64,000 nt of DNA from Pithys albifrons albifrons (GCF_047495875.1 NC_092474.1:1736001-1800000), one strand, 5' to 3'; shown: positions 13,991 through 27,530, counted from the stretch's first letter. Program-made: numbers and translations. Notes: generated by a model not told the origin, from the letters alone.

Positions 13991-15409
13991 AACTTTTTGT
14001 TTAAAGAAAACCCACTCCAATTGGCAGAAATATCCACAAAAACCCACAATCAGCCCCAGCTCCAAACCCCTAAGTCCTGTACTAGGAGAAAGAAAAACAC
14101 AACTTTCTCTAAATACAGACAAGCCAATGTGAACAAAAAGTGTCCTTCATGTATCATAAATTATTACTTTAGGAAGAAACCAGTCAGTTTTTCTTTGAAC
14201 AGTAATATACAAATATCCCCACTGGCAGAACAAAAAAGGGGAGGAAGATGCAAGTAGATCACTGCACCTTTGGATTCTGTTACCACTCTGTGCTCATTTA
14301 TCCTCTTTGCACAATATAAAGACTTCTTGATTGTATTATATTTATAGCAAATATGAGACAACCTCCCTAGGCTTTTTCATACTGTTCTTTTCTGGTTTTC
14401 ACAATAAATTCTGTGAAAGGAAAGAACTCACTTTTTATCTTCCCTATTTACATGTATGCTCTAGACAAAGATAATTGCTAGAAGAAATCAGAAGCAATAA
14501 ATGCCACAGTGCTTTGTAAAAGGTGAGGGAAATAGATACATGCAGGCTTGGACAACCAGGAGAATATCCATCCATCTGGGCTCTGATTTTAGTGCAGATA
14601 ATTAGCTAAGGAAGGTTTGGCCACCATTAAAACAAACTGAATGGTATTTGCAAGGAGGTCTGCTAACCCTTCTCTATTTCTGTTGCACTGTTGTCCCAAA
14701 ATATAATGAGAAGGGACCTGCCATTGGAAATGCCAGTTCAAATAAAAAGAAACCCCAGTCACCGACACTGGAGTTGAACAGATGCTCTTTTTAATGTTGC
14801 TGCCATATTCAAAATTGCCCAAAAAATCAAAGTTAATCAGCTGAAGCTCCACTCATGTTCTGCACGAGTCGAGTTAACACCTTTGCCTTGGCCAAGCAAG
14901 GAAGATTTTGGTTTAGCAGTTTGTGACAGCAATCTGACTTGTACACAGCTCGACAGCAAATGTGCACACTGATCTATTTGCATACACATCTTTTTAACTG
15001 GCTCACTGCTCTGTTTAAAACATTTCCTTGAAATAACCTTGACCCCACAGCACACGTGCAGGCTGCATGCACAGATACAAACACACGTGCAAGTTCAGTG
15101 CTATCATTATAAATACATTTCAGTAGAGCAATGCTGCAGTTAAGCATCAAAGCTCCATGTTTATAATTTTACTTCATTACTTGGGGTAATTTCTGAGGAA
15201 TACTTCAGTATTTTTCACAGTGCATATACCAGAGACCATACACACTGCTGCTGGCCACTGGCTTCCATAAATCTTTCAAACCCAATATTTATACTCCCAT
15301 GAAGGAGTGCTGCCTGCTTGTTTTCCATCTCCGCAGAAGTGGCCAGATCAATAGCTCTGTGTATGTTACTTGGAAACATGTCACGGCAGCCTCTAAAACC
15401 TCTTTTTCC

Positions 15410-15720
15410 TTTGTCTGAAATCAATGTCAGTAATATGCAAATATTAAGAAAAAGGAAGCTTTAGGTTTCCTCTTAGGATCCTTTGTGAATCCTCCAGTAT
15501 CCAGACACCACTACGACAGAAAATTAAAACCCTGCCAGCAGTTTACTGTCTCCCCTGAGCGCCAGCCGTGCTGTGATCCCAACACTTTGCTCCAAGCTAT
15601 GAAATTCCGAAATTTGCATATTCTTCACTTCGGGATTCTTTCGGCGAAAAGGTAAAACACTGCGGAGCTGCCTGCCCGCAGAAACAACCCTCTCCTCCGA
15701 CAACCTTCCTCCCTCTGAAG
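15410..15720. promoter_or_regulatory. Candidate regulatory block with two opposed octamers
   Basis: A perfect POU octamer ATGCAAAT lies at 15435-15442 and its reverse complement ATTTGCAT at 15612-15619, bracketing an otherwise unique stretch. CpG-containing sequence (TTCGGGATTCTTTCGGCG, about 15632-15649) follows. Octamer pairs of this kind are common in neural enhancers, but occupancy cannot be judged here. Confidence 0.35.
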
Positions 15721-15924
15721 ATGACAAAAGAGGGGCAGGAGGATTTCCCCTGCTCCTCTATACCAGTGGAAAGGTAACACTGGTCTTGCTTTAGATGTTG
15801 CTGCATACCCAGTTTCTTAGTTAACATGCAGGATCAGGAAAATCAAACTTGTGTTATGGACTCTTACTTTGAGAAAGAGCAAAGAGATGTGCTATTCACT
15901 GGAGCTTTTTGTGAGAGATTTTAT

Positions 15925-15943
15925 CCCCCCCCCCTTTTTTTTT
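15925..15943. repeat. C10-T9 low-complexity junction
   Basis: Ten C (15925-15934) run directly into nine T (15935-15943), forming a pure pyrimidine tract. It could favour non-B structure, but nothing nearby gives it a role. Confidence 0.85.
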
Positions 15944-16049
15944 CCTGCACAGCTTGAGCCCTGAAGCTTTTATTAAAAAAATAGAAAAGGGAAAAAAACC
16001 CCAAACCAAGCAGTGCACAAAAGTGGGGGGAGTAGAGGAGGTTTAACAA

Positions 16050-16520
16050 GCTCCAAGTCATAGATTATAAGCCGCTGCTAAAAATTTATGGCTGTTTGGA
16101 TCTTTGCCACACTGAACAGATTGGCAAGCTGATCAGAATCGCAGCAGGCTGCCTAATGAGTCCCACACAATTTTTCACCCCATATTTTTCCAATAAAAAA
16201 GCAGTTAAATACCAACCGCAGCCACAGCAGAGCCTGCCATCTGGCTGCTTTTTTCTCCAGCCATCATTAAAATGGTTCTTGGCAGTTTACACCTCGCTTT
16301 TTTTCTGTACAGATGTGGAACGAATTTTCTGACAACCCTTGGATGAAACAGGGGGCTTTATTGAGCTTTACAGATTAACTGCCTAACTTCTGGTCCTAAT
16401 TTTAAGTGTCTTAGCACACCGGAGGCATCACTTTAAGTGAGCTAATTGTACATATCTGAGCCCACCAGCAACATTTGGTTAAGCTAAAGTGAGATTCAAA
16501 ATCAACGTTCCAAGGAGCTG
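16050..16520. promoter_or_regulatory. Candidate regulatory block with paired NKX2-type sites
   Basis: TTAAGTG occurs at 16402-16408 and 16433-16439, 31 bp (about three helical turns) apart and in the same orientation. AT-rich, non-repetitive DNA with scattered TAAT cores fills the block. A conserved element is inferred, not shown. Confidence 0.33.
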
Positions 16521-17457
16521 TGTAACCCACCCCACCACGGTCACCAACATCCAGCCCATGCTGTGAGTTCACAGGGATTAAAAATAATAACTACAAAGCA
16601 CAGTGCTTGAAAGTGTCTACAGAGGAAACCAAAGAATTATGGTTTAAACCCACTTACTGCAGCCAAACGAGTGTGAGCAGCTTTATTTCTTGTTCTTTGC
16701 TCTGCAGCAGTTTGGTCAGTCAGGGAGTGACAGAGCCCCACATTTGTGGTTACTCCACTGGCCCAGCACAGCAGTGAAGCTGCAGCCCCGAGAGCGTGGG
16801 GAGATGTGTTCAAGCTACTTGAAAGCAGCTACGTTTGTCTCTCTGTCACTGGAAGGTGACAGTGAGCAGAGGGAGAAGAAAGTTGGCTTTGGGGCACAGC
16901 ATTTACTCACAGAGTGTCTGTTTTTTACAGTCAATGCTTGAAAACAGAAATGCAAAGGGCTTTTAGAAACATCAAAATGAAGACAAGAAGCGCATTGGAA
17001 AACTGCTTATGGGCCAAAGAGAAGCAGGACAGGCTGGAGATGGATACAACGGGCTGAATGTCATGGACAGTTTTGATGAACGCAGCCTGCAAGCCCGGGC
17101 AGGCTGGAGGATGGGAGCAGGAGGGCAGCCAGCTGAAGTGCAGTTAAGATGCTTCGAAAACAGTGTTTCAGTCTTTCCCTAATGACTTGTCAAGACCACG
17201 AAAGAAGCAGTGGAAGTGCAGGGCCTGGAGCCCAGGTGCTCCGAGGGCAAAGCTGGAGGGCTGTCAGACCCCTCTTTCTCCCGAAAAGATGACAAACAGG
17301 GGCAGAACATCAAGGAGGCTTTTTATCATTTTGGTTTCCTTCACATCCCTAACACAGATTATTGCTTATGCCAATCATCTTATAATGACCAGTGGATTTA
17401 AAAAATGAATAATTTATAGGAATGTTGATAACATTTATTTGTTTTCAGCAAGGACTT

Positions 17458-17540
17458 CATAGAATCATAGCAATGCAGTATAGAAAGGGACTCTTAAAAG
17501 GTCATTCTAGACCCACTGCTCTGAAAGAGATTATGTGCAT
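17458..17540 (-). mobile_element. Old, decayed CR1 3' end in reverse orientation
   Basis: CATAGAATCATAG (17458-17470) is the reverse complement of the CR1 ATTCTATG tail. It is followed by GAAAGGGACTCTTAAAAGGTC and CATTCTAGACCCACTGCTCTG, which resemble the reverse-complement avian CR1 end (GGAAGGGACCTTAAAGGTCATCTAG type). Divergence is high and the right boundary cannot be set reliably. Nothing recognisable continues past about 17540. Confidence 0.55.
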
Positions 17541-20500
17541 AATAATTGAAATGACCCTATAACTGTACTCCAGAATCAACATTTTCATTAAGAAATATAT
17601 TGCCCTTGTAATCCTACTGGTTGGGTAGATAACCTTTGAGCACAAGCTGACTCAACCACAGCTATCCAGGCCTGGAAAGAGGCAGGAACAGTGACCCTGA
17701 GACAGCACGAGTGGGCATTTATTCAGAAACCCACCAAGTACAGGCTGGAGATGAATACAACTGGCTGACTGTGTAATGATAGCTTTAATTAATTTATGCT
17801 TCTAGGACTGTCCAAAGGGTGGCAGTTTTGGGGATGGGAGCAGCAGAGCAGTCAGGTGCAGCTGGGAGTTGCTGTGCTGGAGATAAAGGGTTCCACTTTC
17901 ACGCTCTGCAGTTGAAGTCATCCTTGGCCCCCAAACTGTGATGTGTCCTATCCCCATTACTGGAAATGGCTGTGCAAATTGCTGATGAAAAAGAGGAAAA
18001 AAATTACCTTCATCTCTTTAGTGGGTGCTGAAAGCTCCAATTTATCTCCTACCGATCGACCTAAAACACCAGTTCACCCTAAAAGCACTGATGTACTTTC
18101 AATGCACAGCCCTGCAGCTCCCTGCAAACCTCATGGCAGTAATAAAAGGAATTGACTTGAGCATCAGTAGTCAGGTCAGACAGTTCTGGGGTTCCAAACT
18201 CTATAATTTGGGCCCGGTGTGCAGGGTAGGGTAAAGGACCTTGTTTTATAGCAAAGTAAATGAAAGACCAACCAAATCTCCCAGAGTAACTTTTTGTACT
18301 ATTACATTTCTGGTAAATTTTGCTTCTAAGAACTATTACTGTATGAAGAGTTATTCACGTACACACACACTGCCTTGACATTTGCACTTTTTTATATAAA
18401 CATTTTTACAATATTCCATTACCACAGAACGCACCAGCTAATAGCCAAATCCCTAAAGCTGCTAACAATCAAGTCTGGCTCAGAGTCACCTCTGAATAAC
18501 TTCCATTTCTTCAATGCTTTTGCACAGCAGGATTGCTAATAAACAACCGGGCAGTAAAACTACAAGTCAGCCAGTACTGCCTCTGCCTTCTCCAGTTCAG
18601 AGAATTGCTCTAATACATTGTGGAAATATATCCTGTGACCAAGCAGCCTCTGGGAATTCTTACATTTCAGGTTGGGCTGTCTTCATTTGGGTTATTTTGG
18701 GATATCCACAAAAATGAGTCCCAATTCCCTTTCCCTTGCTCTCTACCCCCCACAGTCATACACTCCACCAAGCAAAACATTCTAGCTACTTAAAATGTGG
18801 TCAGGGAATAAACTATTTCAAGAAAAAAAAACACCAGTCTCATCTTAAATGGTTTCCATCCAATCAAATGATTTAGCCTTGAGGCTAAAATGATTTAGCC
18901 CTTACACAAGTCTCACACAATAGTGTTTGCATAACTTAGTTGAGCACTCTCTGCCTGCCCCATGGAGAGTTCCCAGTCCACACAAAGGTAAGTGGGCATT
19001 TGATCCAAGGCTAGTTTTCATTTTATTTAGGACTCATCTGAATTTAAGATCCAGTGGGTTACCTGCATATGGCAAACTGTCCTTTGTTTCGGGTTCAGTG
19101 GTGCCCTGAGCTCTGCAGCCCCAGCTGCATTTTCCAGCAATGGGGCCAATGAAGAGCAGGAGCAAGAGCTGCCAGACAAAGTACAGGGCAAGGTGCTGAG
19201 CAGCAGGTGTGTCTGAGAGCAGACCCTCAATACAGCAGCCCTGGTCAGCCACATCACTAATGAACATTCTAAAATTCACATTTCAGGCTTTCATGCTTGT
19301 TTCAGCCCTGCAGGGTATTTTAGTTTTATTGTTTATTATTGCTAAGTCAGTGTAACCAACATGCTGCCTCTACACATAATGTTCTTATGGTGAGTCTCAA
19401 AACTACTTTTAAGGTTGTTTGATCCTTTCCTCCTCACTACTTTTATGGGTTAGATTTGAGATTTCAGCTGTAGGCAGAAATGTGGTGCAAACAGATCCTA
19501 GAATTTTTGCCCTTGATTCTATTAAAATAAATTCCCTTTATTGCAATGGTAAAAGAAAATCCACAGCAAAAAAAAAAGGGTAGGAAATGAATTAGGAGTA
19601 TTTTCAAGTCATTCATTTCCACTTAAAAAATAATAAATTTAAACGTTTTCTTCCAAAGAAAGAAAATGTTTTTGTCATTAAAAAATCAAAGCATTTCAAT
19701 TCCAGGGAAGACATTAAAAAAATAAAAGGAAATAAGCAGAGGGGCTTTGCAGTTCCAAACAGAAGAGCTGGACTCAGAATCTTACAGCCAGCCATTTGGA
19801 TGTCTCAGGGTTATATAGTGTGAATTTTGCATTTATAGGCATCAGGAGGAGCTTTGCCAATGACTTAGCTGACTTTTATGCTATAAAGCTTGAATGATCC
19901 ATTTTGATTAACTGCTCTAACCTCCTGCACAACACAGGCTTACAGCACAGGGCCAAGATTTCATCCCAAATCTGGACAGAAGAGAGATGCACACCATATG
20001 AGTCAGCAGGACAAGCACAACAATTTTAATTTTAAAATGCCAGATCGTGCTGGCAGGGGAAAACAGGGTGGATGATGGACAGTTCTGGATACTGAGAGGT
20101 TTCTTGAATTATTGGGAGATACTTGGCTATGTCAAGCGAGCTGACTGTGCTAGCTTTCATCTCTTGTTTTTAATTATCTTTACTCTTTTATAATTTCCTT
20201 GTTGTGCTAAAAGTTGTCCTGGTGCAAAGACTCCTCCCCAGATCTAATCTTTTTGCTTGAGGCAACTGGGGCAGGGTTATTTTGACATGCAAACCAAGAG
20301 GACATATGTTGCATGCAAATGAGAGGGCCACAGCTCAGAGCAGACAGATTTTTTCCCCCCCTGCCCCAGGCACTTCTGTTGTTGCTTAACAGGATTTCCT
20401 GGGGATCTAATTCAACACTTTCACATCAGGGTCTCTCAAGTCTGGCTCCCCTCACACAGACACCCAAGGGCAGCCCGGGGAGCAGGTCAGGCTCCTCTGG

Positions 20501-21950
20501 GTGCTGTGCAGGGACAGCCCAGCCACAGCTCCTGCCTTTGGAGGGCGAGGGAGTGGGTGCTGGTGACTGCCAAGGCTGAGATGAAGTTCACCTTGAGCCA
20601 GGCTGACTTCAGAGACCTGCGTGGGGAAACGCTGGCCCGAGGCCACCAGCCCAGACAGCCTCACTCGCTATTTGCTGTTCTCAGGTATTAACATTGGAAA
20701 ACTGGCTACTGTGTTACTGGCAGTAACTTCTTAATGTTATTTAATACATGTTATTGTATTCACATTGTAAAGGGCCCACACCCTGTTCTGATTCAAGACC
20801 GAGATACAGAGTCATTATGGTGCTATAAACACCACTTTTAAAAGCCGGACTTTGTATTGACACAGATTTTAGTATGTGCAGAACAGACTCTCAAAACCAC
20901 TCTCAAACACTATGACGACATTTTACACCGGGCTCATGTGTCCCCAGGATGGCATTAATTGAAATAGGACCATGGAACAAACAAAACAGCAAGATCTGTG
21001 CAAAATAATCCTGCTTTGGAGATATGAAATCAAGGCAGTTTGGAGAGGAGGCCACATTCTGTGCTTGATCCATCATCTTTGCCACCAAGATTGCAACAGA
21101 CATCCAAGAGTGAATGTCACCAGAGGAAACATTTGAGAACTTGCCTTTTGCTAGTAAGAAAGATATTAAAAAAATTCAAAATAGCAAAAAGGTAGGCTGC
21201 CCATCCCCAGAAAAAAGTACTGAATACATGAATACTTAGTAAAAGACAAAAAGAAAGATAGTCTCAGAAGACTTGGCACAAATCACACCATTCATTACAA
21301 GGAATCACTTCTGGCCAAGCTATCCCCATGGGCTTAGAGGGCTGTCAGCAAACAGCACAACCAGAATGAACTTGCAGGTCCCTCCCTTTGGCGGGTCTGC
21401 TCCAGCCGGGACGGCACTGCTGACTGTCGGGGTGGGGGCTGGCTCTTTCAGGATTAACTAATTATATTAAAATACTTGTCCACCACTCTCAATAAGGCAG
21501 ATTTGAAACAGCAGCAGAGGAAGAAAGTCTTACAGATGGTACTGCCACTCGGCAGCTCACAACAAGGCTTGGGTGCCCTCCTGACCTTTGCTGTCTCTCC
21601 CCAGAGAGCAGCCCCACAGGCACAGGCAAGAGCAAGTCAGATGGGGTCAACAGATGGCTGAGAATATGGTGCACATTAACACACATTCTTCATGAGCCTG
21701 TCTGTGGCCCAGGAATAAGCAGGAGAAGGATCTGGCCCCAGTGCATTGAGCAAAGCCATGGTCAATGCTGCACTGAAACCTCTACTGGCATGCACAAGGC
21801 AGACAGCGCTTGCTGCCAGAGTTAAATATTTCATTCTTAATGCACTATGGCATTGCTTTTGTGGTTTTGAGAAAGGCACATTCAATTCTCTTAAAACGTG
21901 TTAGGAAAACCCCTGATGCCTGATTTCTGTACAAATGGCTGCTGTGGTGT
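17541..21950. other. Intronic sequence without recognised features
   Basis: Mostly plain sequence. One GC-rich patch at 20410-20690 has an open plus frame (20506-20691) ending at a CTCAG|GTATTA donor-like site. It has no recognisable product and is treated only as a weak lead. Confidence 0.5.
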
Positions 21951-21959
21951 TGTGCATGT

Positions 21960-22110
21960 CAAACTGTGCATATGGGTAATTTGATAATCGTATAATTGGC
22001 CTTGACGCCTCTCTAGAAAGACATCATTGTCCCTCTAATTTTGATTCCTTGTAAATAATCAATCAATCAATTAGCTAATCTGCTCAAACGCTCCCCCCAC
22101 CCCTTTATGT
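21960..22110. promoter_or_regulatory. Candidate regulatory element with PBX-like repeats
   Basis: ATCAATCAATCAATTAG at 22058-22074 holds overlapping reverse PBX-type TGATTGAT words and ends in a homeodomain ATTA core. A forkhead-like GTAAATA at 22051-22057 directly precedes it. The word could also be a short ATCA simple repeat. Confidence 0.3.
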
Positions 22111-25100
22111 TTTCAATTAAAAGTGTGAAAGGCAAGTGCAGACAGATTTACATGACATTCCAGAGGCAAGCAGCAATGGGTATTTTTTCACTGATCTTAT
22201 CAGGTGCCCTTTGAGCACATTTGGGGTTTCTTGTGATCTTGACTGCTGTGCAATTCTGAGCATTCACATTTTCCCTGACAGAACACATGTCTTTATGGGG
22301 TTGTCATTTGGGAAATTCCTCCTATAGAATATCCAGCAAATTACTTAGGAAACAGTATTTTCCTTTGAAAAGCCTACCTGTGTTTTCCTGAAACCCTTAG
22401 AATGTGCAAACTGATCCTTTCAGGGCTATTATGACTTGGCAGGACCCGATTCAACTTTTGTAGAGATAGCAAAAGGCATATGTCTTGCACAGGTCTAAAT
22501 CTTGGCCAGGTTTCACATCCTTGCTTCAAAGTACGGAAGTCTGCAAGTTTCTTAGCAAACTACTTGCAAGTGCTTAGACCAAACCAATTTATTTCCCCCA
22601 CCTTATTTTTTGAGGGAGCCAAATCTTTTTATTTGAACTTTCAAAGAAAAGGAAATCAGCTGCAGGCAGACACACGACATGGAAAATTTCAGCTCCAATA
22701 GCTGAAGTTTGGCAAAGCTACAGGCAATTGTCAACAGCCCCACAAGAGGAAGTGCCAGACAATCCCCACATCGGGCTGGGCTTCCAGCTCCACCTGCAGC
22801 CCGGCCAGAAAGGCACGGACATTGTGTCAGGTCCATGCCCTCTCCCAGGCAGCTATTTTTAAGGAGTCAGGAGAAGTGATTTATGGTGTGTATTGTGAGT
22901 GGATTGCTAATAATGTGGAGGCTGAAGTGTAAGAAGGCACAGCCTTACAAATGGGGAGCTTTATAGCTGGGGAAGATGGATCAGCCACAGCTACTCCATA
23001 ACACTTGAAAGACTCACCCATTACTCACAGAGATTTGGAATCTGCCTTAGACATTTCAGGTGACACTTGCAGCAATACAATTTTTACATATAATGTTAAA
23101 TTATATCTTCAATCAAAAGCAAATGAAAATTCCTCAAGCTGCAAAATAACAAGTCAAGATCTTGCCAAGATAAAAATCAAACAAAGAAAATGAATTAGAA
23201 CAACATGAAACTGAGCAGGAACTGGAAAGGCACAACACTTTGGCCCAGGTCAAAGCCTTACACATGTGTGTCATAGAAAATATTCTTTCAGGAACTAGGC
23301 AAAGATTTTTTTAATTGAACACAATCAAGGTTATTAATAAATTTTATCCTTCTGTAAATGGCAAGGATGTATTTGTTAGCATAAAGTATTAGTAATCAAA
23401 CTTATCTCTGTTTTTCAGATGAGAGCTGGCATTGCCCCGTGGACTAAAAATGGCAAAGCAGGTGTGGCATTCACATCCCTGTGGGGTTATTAATTCTTGG
23501 GAGCACTGAGGCAATGCCACACTCACTTACTTCTGCTACATAACTACCTTAATATCCTTTCTGTGACACAACCATTGCACTGGAGCAGCAAGAGTGCCAC
23601 TACTGTTTTCAAAGCAGCAGCCAAGCCACCTCAGTTCAAGTGAATATCTGATTGCAGGGGGGTCTGGAAGAATTTTGCTGTCAATTTTAATGCACCAGGA
23701 TCTCACCTTTGGTATCAATTTCCCCTAATAAAACAGGGATGATCACACTTGCAGATCTGTTAGAGTGGGACAAGGACAAGTTAATGTGCGTTCTGCATTC
23801 TGAATATGTGGCATAATAAGTGTATGAATTATTTATGTGTATAAATTTAAACTCTTTGATTGAAATGTAAGACTGGTTGATTAGAAATAAACTTCCTTCA
23901 TCTTTGATACCGAGGTGCTCTGTCACAGGAGCTTAAAACATGTGGGCTCCCTGCTTGCATGTTCTCATCTCCTCCTCAGTGCCAGCACTGGGATTCATGT
24001 AATGACACAGAAATCCAGAGCTGTCCCAGCTCAAGGGAAGCCCAGAACCCACAAAGTGCCCTCAAATCCCCGGCTTTCCAGCTAGATGAGTTTACTGGAC
24101 CAGCTCACTTCCCAGAGTGAGTGTCCCCCCAGTAGTGCCAGGGGGAACACGTGGCTGAGACTGAGGGGCCACTGCAGCACCAGCTTAGATCAGCTTCAGC
24201 TGCCATCAAACCTCACACCATGTTAAACACCAGTCACTATTACATCCAACTCCTCCTACAAATGTTTGGGTTTTCTTAAAAATATCTCTGTATTTCTAGT
24301 TATCTCTCCCAGTAGTACAGTAGCTTAAGAGAAGCCCATCAGTGATCTCCTGCACTTAATGTTTAAACCACCTCATTTAATCATCTGAAGAAAGGAAAAA
24401 GCCCCAGACAATTCAGTGACACAGTGATTTGTTATCAGGGGGTCCCAAAGGTAGAGATGCAAGAATAAGAAATATGTAATGAGAAAACAAAGTCATACAA
24501 CCAACAATATTCTATGCAGATAAGGCCTCTCAATTAACAGGGTTCTCTTGTTGATGTGGGTTTAGGTCAGAGCTTTCACTGCTCTTTGCTCCAGACACCA
24601 GGTAGATATCAACTAAAATTTGGTTTTCTCTAAGAAAATCATAACCCCTAATCTGAAAATGTGACCTCTTTTTATCCCTTAGTTCCATCATTATCAACTA
24701 GAGTTCTCTGTCAAGGGGCAGAAAGTTTTCCAGCAACTTCAGATCCTGTGGATACAATTTATGAACTCAGTACAGCACTAAAAGCAGTACCTGAGCACTC
24801 ATCCCATCCTGCCAGAGCAGCATGCTCAGTGAAGGAACACAAGCAATTTTGTAATTTTGCTCGTTTTAGCTGCAGATGCTGAGTGGGGAGTTTGTATATA
24901 ATATGAAAGGGGTAAGAGAACATCAATTATTAATGCAGCCTCATGAAGAAATTAATTTGCTGGGTCATTAACTCCCCATCTACACAGGAATTCTAAAATC
25001 CCACAGCAGAAAAACACTGGTCTGAGTATTGCTGAAAGTACTTCTGTGTGGGGCAGTGTCTCCAAAGAGCATAGCCAAGACCTGCAGGAGTCTGTGGTGA

Positions 25101-27169
25101 GCCTGGTGCTATGAACCAGTAGGAATTGTGCCACGTTTGCTCCAGCAGACCTGCCTGACCACCTCAGTGATCACCATCCATCACCTCTGCTTTGCTTACA
25201 ATGTTCCTCATTAAGCTCAATGTGTATTTAATTCCAGTTCACTCAGTCCATGCTTTACTCTGACCAGAAACACCATACTCAGTTCATCTTTCATTTCCAA
25301 AATACATTTGCTCACTGTCTTGAAGCAACACAGGAGGCCTTTGTGCACAAGCACACCAGACTGGACTTCTAAGACGTGAGAAGTCTTTCAGAACAGCCCT
25401 ACAGCTCAGTGGACACCGCTCAGAGCTGCTGGTGTTGATGTGGAACTCAAAGTACTCATTTTTAAAAAATTATTTTTCCAAAAACTGATGGCTTTCCCAC
25501 TTTCCTTGACACAAGGTAAGCCATGCTGGTTTCCCTGCCCCTAAGGCAGCCTTCCCTCACAGCCATTGTCAATAATCACCGTTCCAGCAGACTGATGCGT
25601 TTTGCTGGCTGGCTTTGCAGCATGAAGTCTCTCTCTGCTGGAAGAGGCACTAATTATAGGCAGGCAAGAAGAAACTTCTGCAGCATTGATGGCTGCTCTG
25701 CTGGGTGCTTTTCCTTGTACTAAGCTTGTTTTCATTAACTTTCCAAATAAACGATAAAAGGCACAGGCATGGGCAACAGAAAGACAAAACCGTAATCAAT
25801 GGAGTAGCTTGGCTGGCTTCCTGCATGTGTAGAAGAATTGTTCAGATCCATGCAAGTGCATATATACACAGGCTTTCCTGCAGAGCAGTTTAACTAATCC
25901 AACCATGAGTATAACATATTAGCTTACTGGGAACCTGAGCACTTGGCTACCTTCTTGGTATCCTGGTTCCAAGCTAAACCCAAACTTGCTTAGGGTAGGA
26001 AGTTCCATGTTTTGCCTACAGATTTGGTAAAAATCAGTAAACACAGAGGTGGGTCAATGCACTTTGTTCTTACTGAGATGCAATGCTGACAACTCTCAGG
26101 ATTTTAATACGAAATACTGTTATATTGATGGTTGTGTTGATTACAATTGTGGTTATTATTGTGTTGATTAATTATCACATTTTATACACATGTAGGTGTT
26201 AAGAGCATGGGACAGAAAAAAAGCACTTCCCTCCAAGTGCTGCTCAGAGACCAAGAAGAATAACTGACAAAAGTTCTGCTTTAAAAGTTGCAAGCTTACA
26301 AGTTTGAAAGAAGTGCTGTGTTTGAGCAGGAGTCACAGCTTTCACTGGCAACTGCAAACTCATCTCCCAGACCTCACAGATGGGTTAAAAAAAGCCTGAA
26401 AATCATCCATCAGCAGAAACATTAAAAGGAAGATTAAAAAACACCCCCCCCAATCCAATGTGTTGTTCTGAATAATGATTTTAAAGAAAAAATACATTGT
26501 TTTCTGGAGCCTGACTCATGATTTTTAAACGTTTGGGGTTTGCCAAACTGCTGGTATAAATCTGGAACTGCTCCACTGACGCCACTGAAACTGCACCAGT
26601 GTAAAAATGGCATCAGGGAGAACAGAAACAGGCTGAGAGAATTGGACAGCTGTGACCACTAACACAGGCTGCACATTAGGAAAGATCAAAGACTAATTTT
26701 TACAAAACATTTTGGCTTGTTTTTTATTTTACTGAATTAGGGTAAAACAGGGCCCACATTAGCTCTCGGTAGCTTGACAGGCTAAAAATTCTTCCCTGAC
26801 TTTTGGGCACAGCATAATACCAGTGGCTATTTAGTCAGCTATTCTTTTGAGAGGTATTTTTATCTCTTGTTAGGAGGCTTCAGTCACTCGAAATACAAGA
26901 TTATCTTTCCTCCCAACCACATGACTGTGGTGAGGCTGCCATAGCAGATAAACACAACCTTCAGGTCTGAAGTCCCACCGCGCTCCCAGACTTCATTACT
27001 CAGAAGCATCCCCATCCTCTTGGCAAGGCGAACACAGACCAACAGGAATGCCTCTAAAGGTTAAACACATGAACCTTTTGTCATGTTGAAAAAGGGGAGG
27101 AAAAAAGAGCACAGGCACTGGAGAGCACTACAAATCAGGGCAAGTGACTGCTCAGCAGAAACAGAGGGC
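22111..27169. other. Intronic sequence without recognised features
   Basis: AT-rich with scattered short open frames and no paired splice sites or mobile elements recognised. A small C-rich run lies near 26441-26450. Confidence 0.55.
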
Positions 27170-27400
27170 AAAGGGTGGGCGCACCATTATCCGGCAGGGA
27201 ACGTGCTCTCCAGAGCCACTGTTCACACCCGTCTGCAGAGAAAACAATTGTCATCATCAAAAACCCCTCAGAGCTGGCAATTTTTAGGCACAGACTCTGT
27301 ATCAGGAAATGCCGGATCTTGGCAGCAGGCGTGTTACTGATAGGAATGATAAAGCAGCAGGGGTGTATGAACATGGCTATCTCCAAAGCCAGAAGAAAAG
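27170..27400. promoter_or_regulatory. Candidate conserved regulatory element
   Basis: A non-repetitive stretch of mixed AT/GC texture with E-box-like CAATTG (27245-27250) and GATA-like words. It lies 100 bp left of the TCF/LEF pair and may form one unit with it. Conservation not tested. Confidence 0.28.
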
Positions 27401-27504
27401 AAACGCTAAAATCTCCAAGGCCCTTTTCAGGGGATAATCATAAAAGCTACAGACTGCATTTCCTGGGTTTTTTGTATCATGATTAGATCTGTTTCTAGCA
27501 TTAC

Positions 27505-27530
27505 ACCTTTAACAAAGATCAAAGGGAGGC
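27505..27530 (+). promoter_or_regulatory. Tandem TCF/LEF-type sites
   Basis: AACAAAG (27511-27517) and ATCAAAG (27518-27524) are head-to-tail WWCAAAG words. The second lies within AGATCAAAGG (27516-27525), the optimal TCF/LEF consensus. A T-box-like TTACACCT lies just before (27501-27508). A Wnt-responsive role is inferred from the motif only. Confidence 0.4.

Noticed and set aside
13559..14122. Longest open frame of the window (187 codons, minus)
   Set aside because: No recognisable domain, mixed composition, no acceptor/donor pair in phase, and it overlies a regulatory-looking block. A chance opening is more likely.
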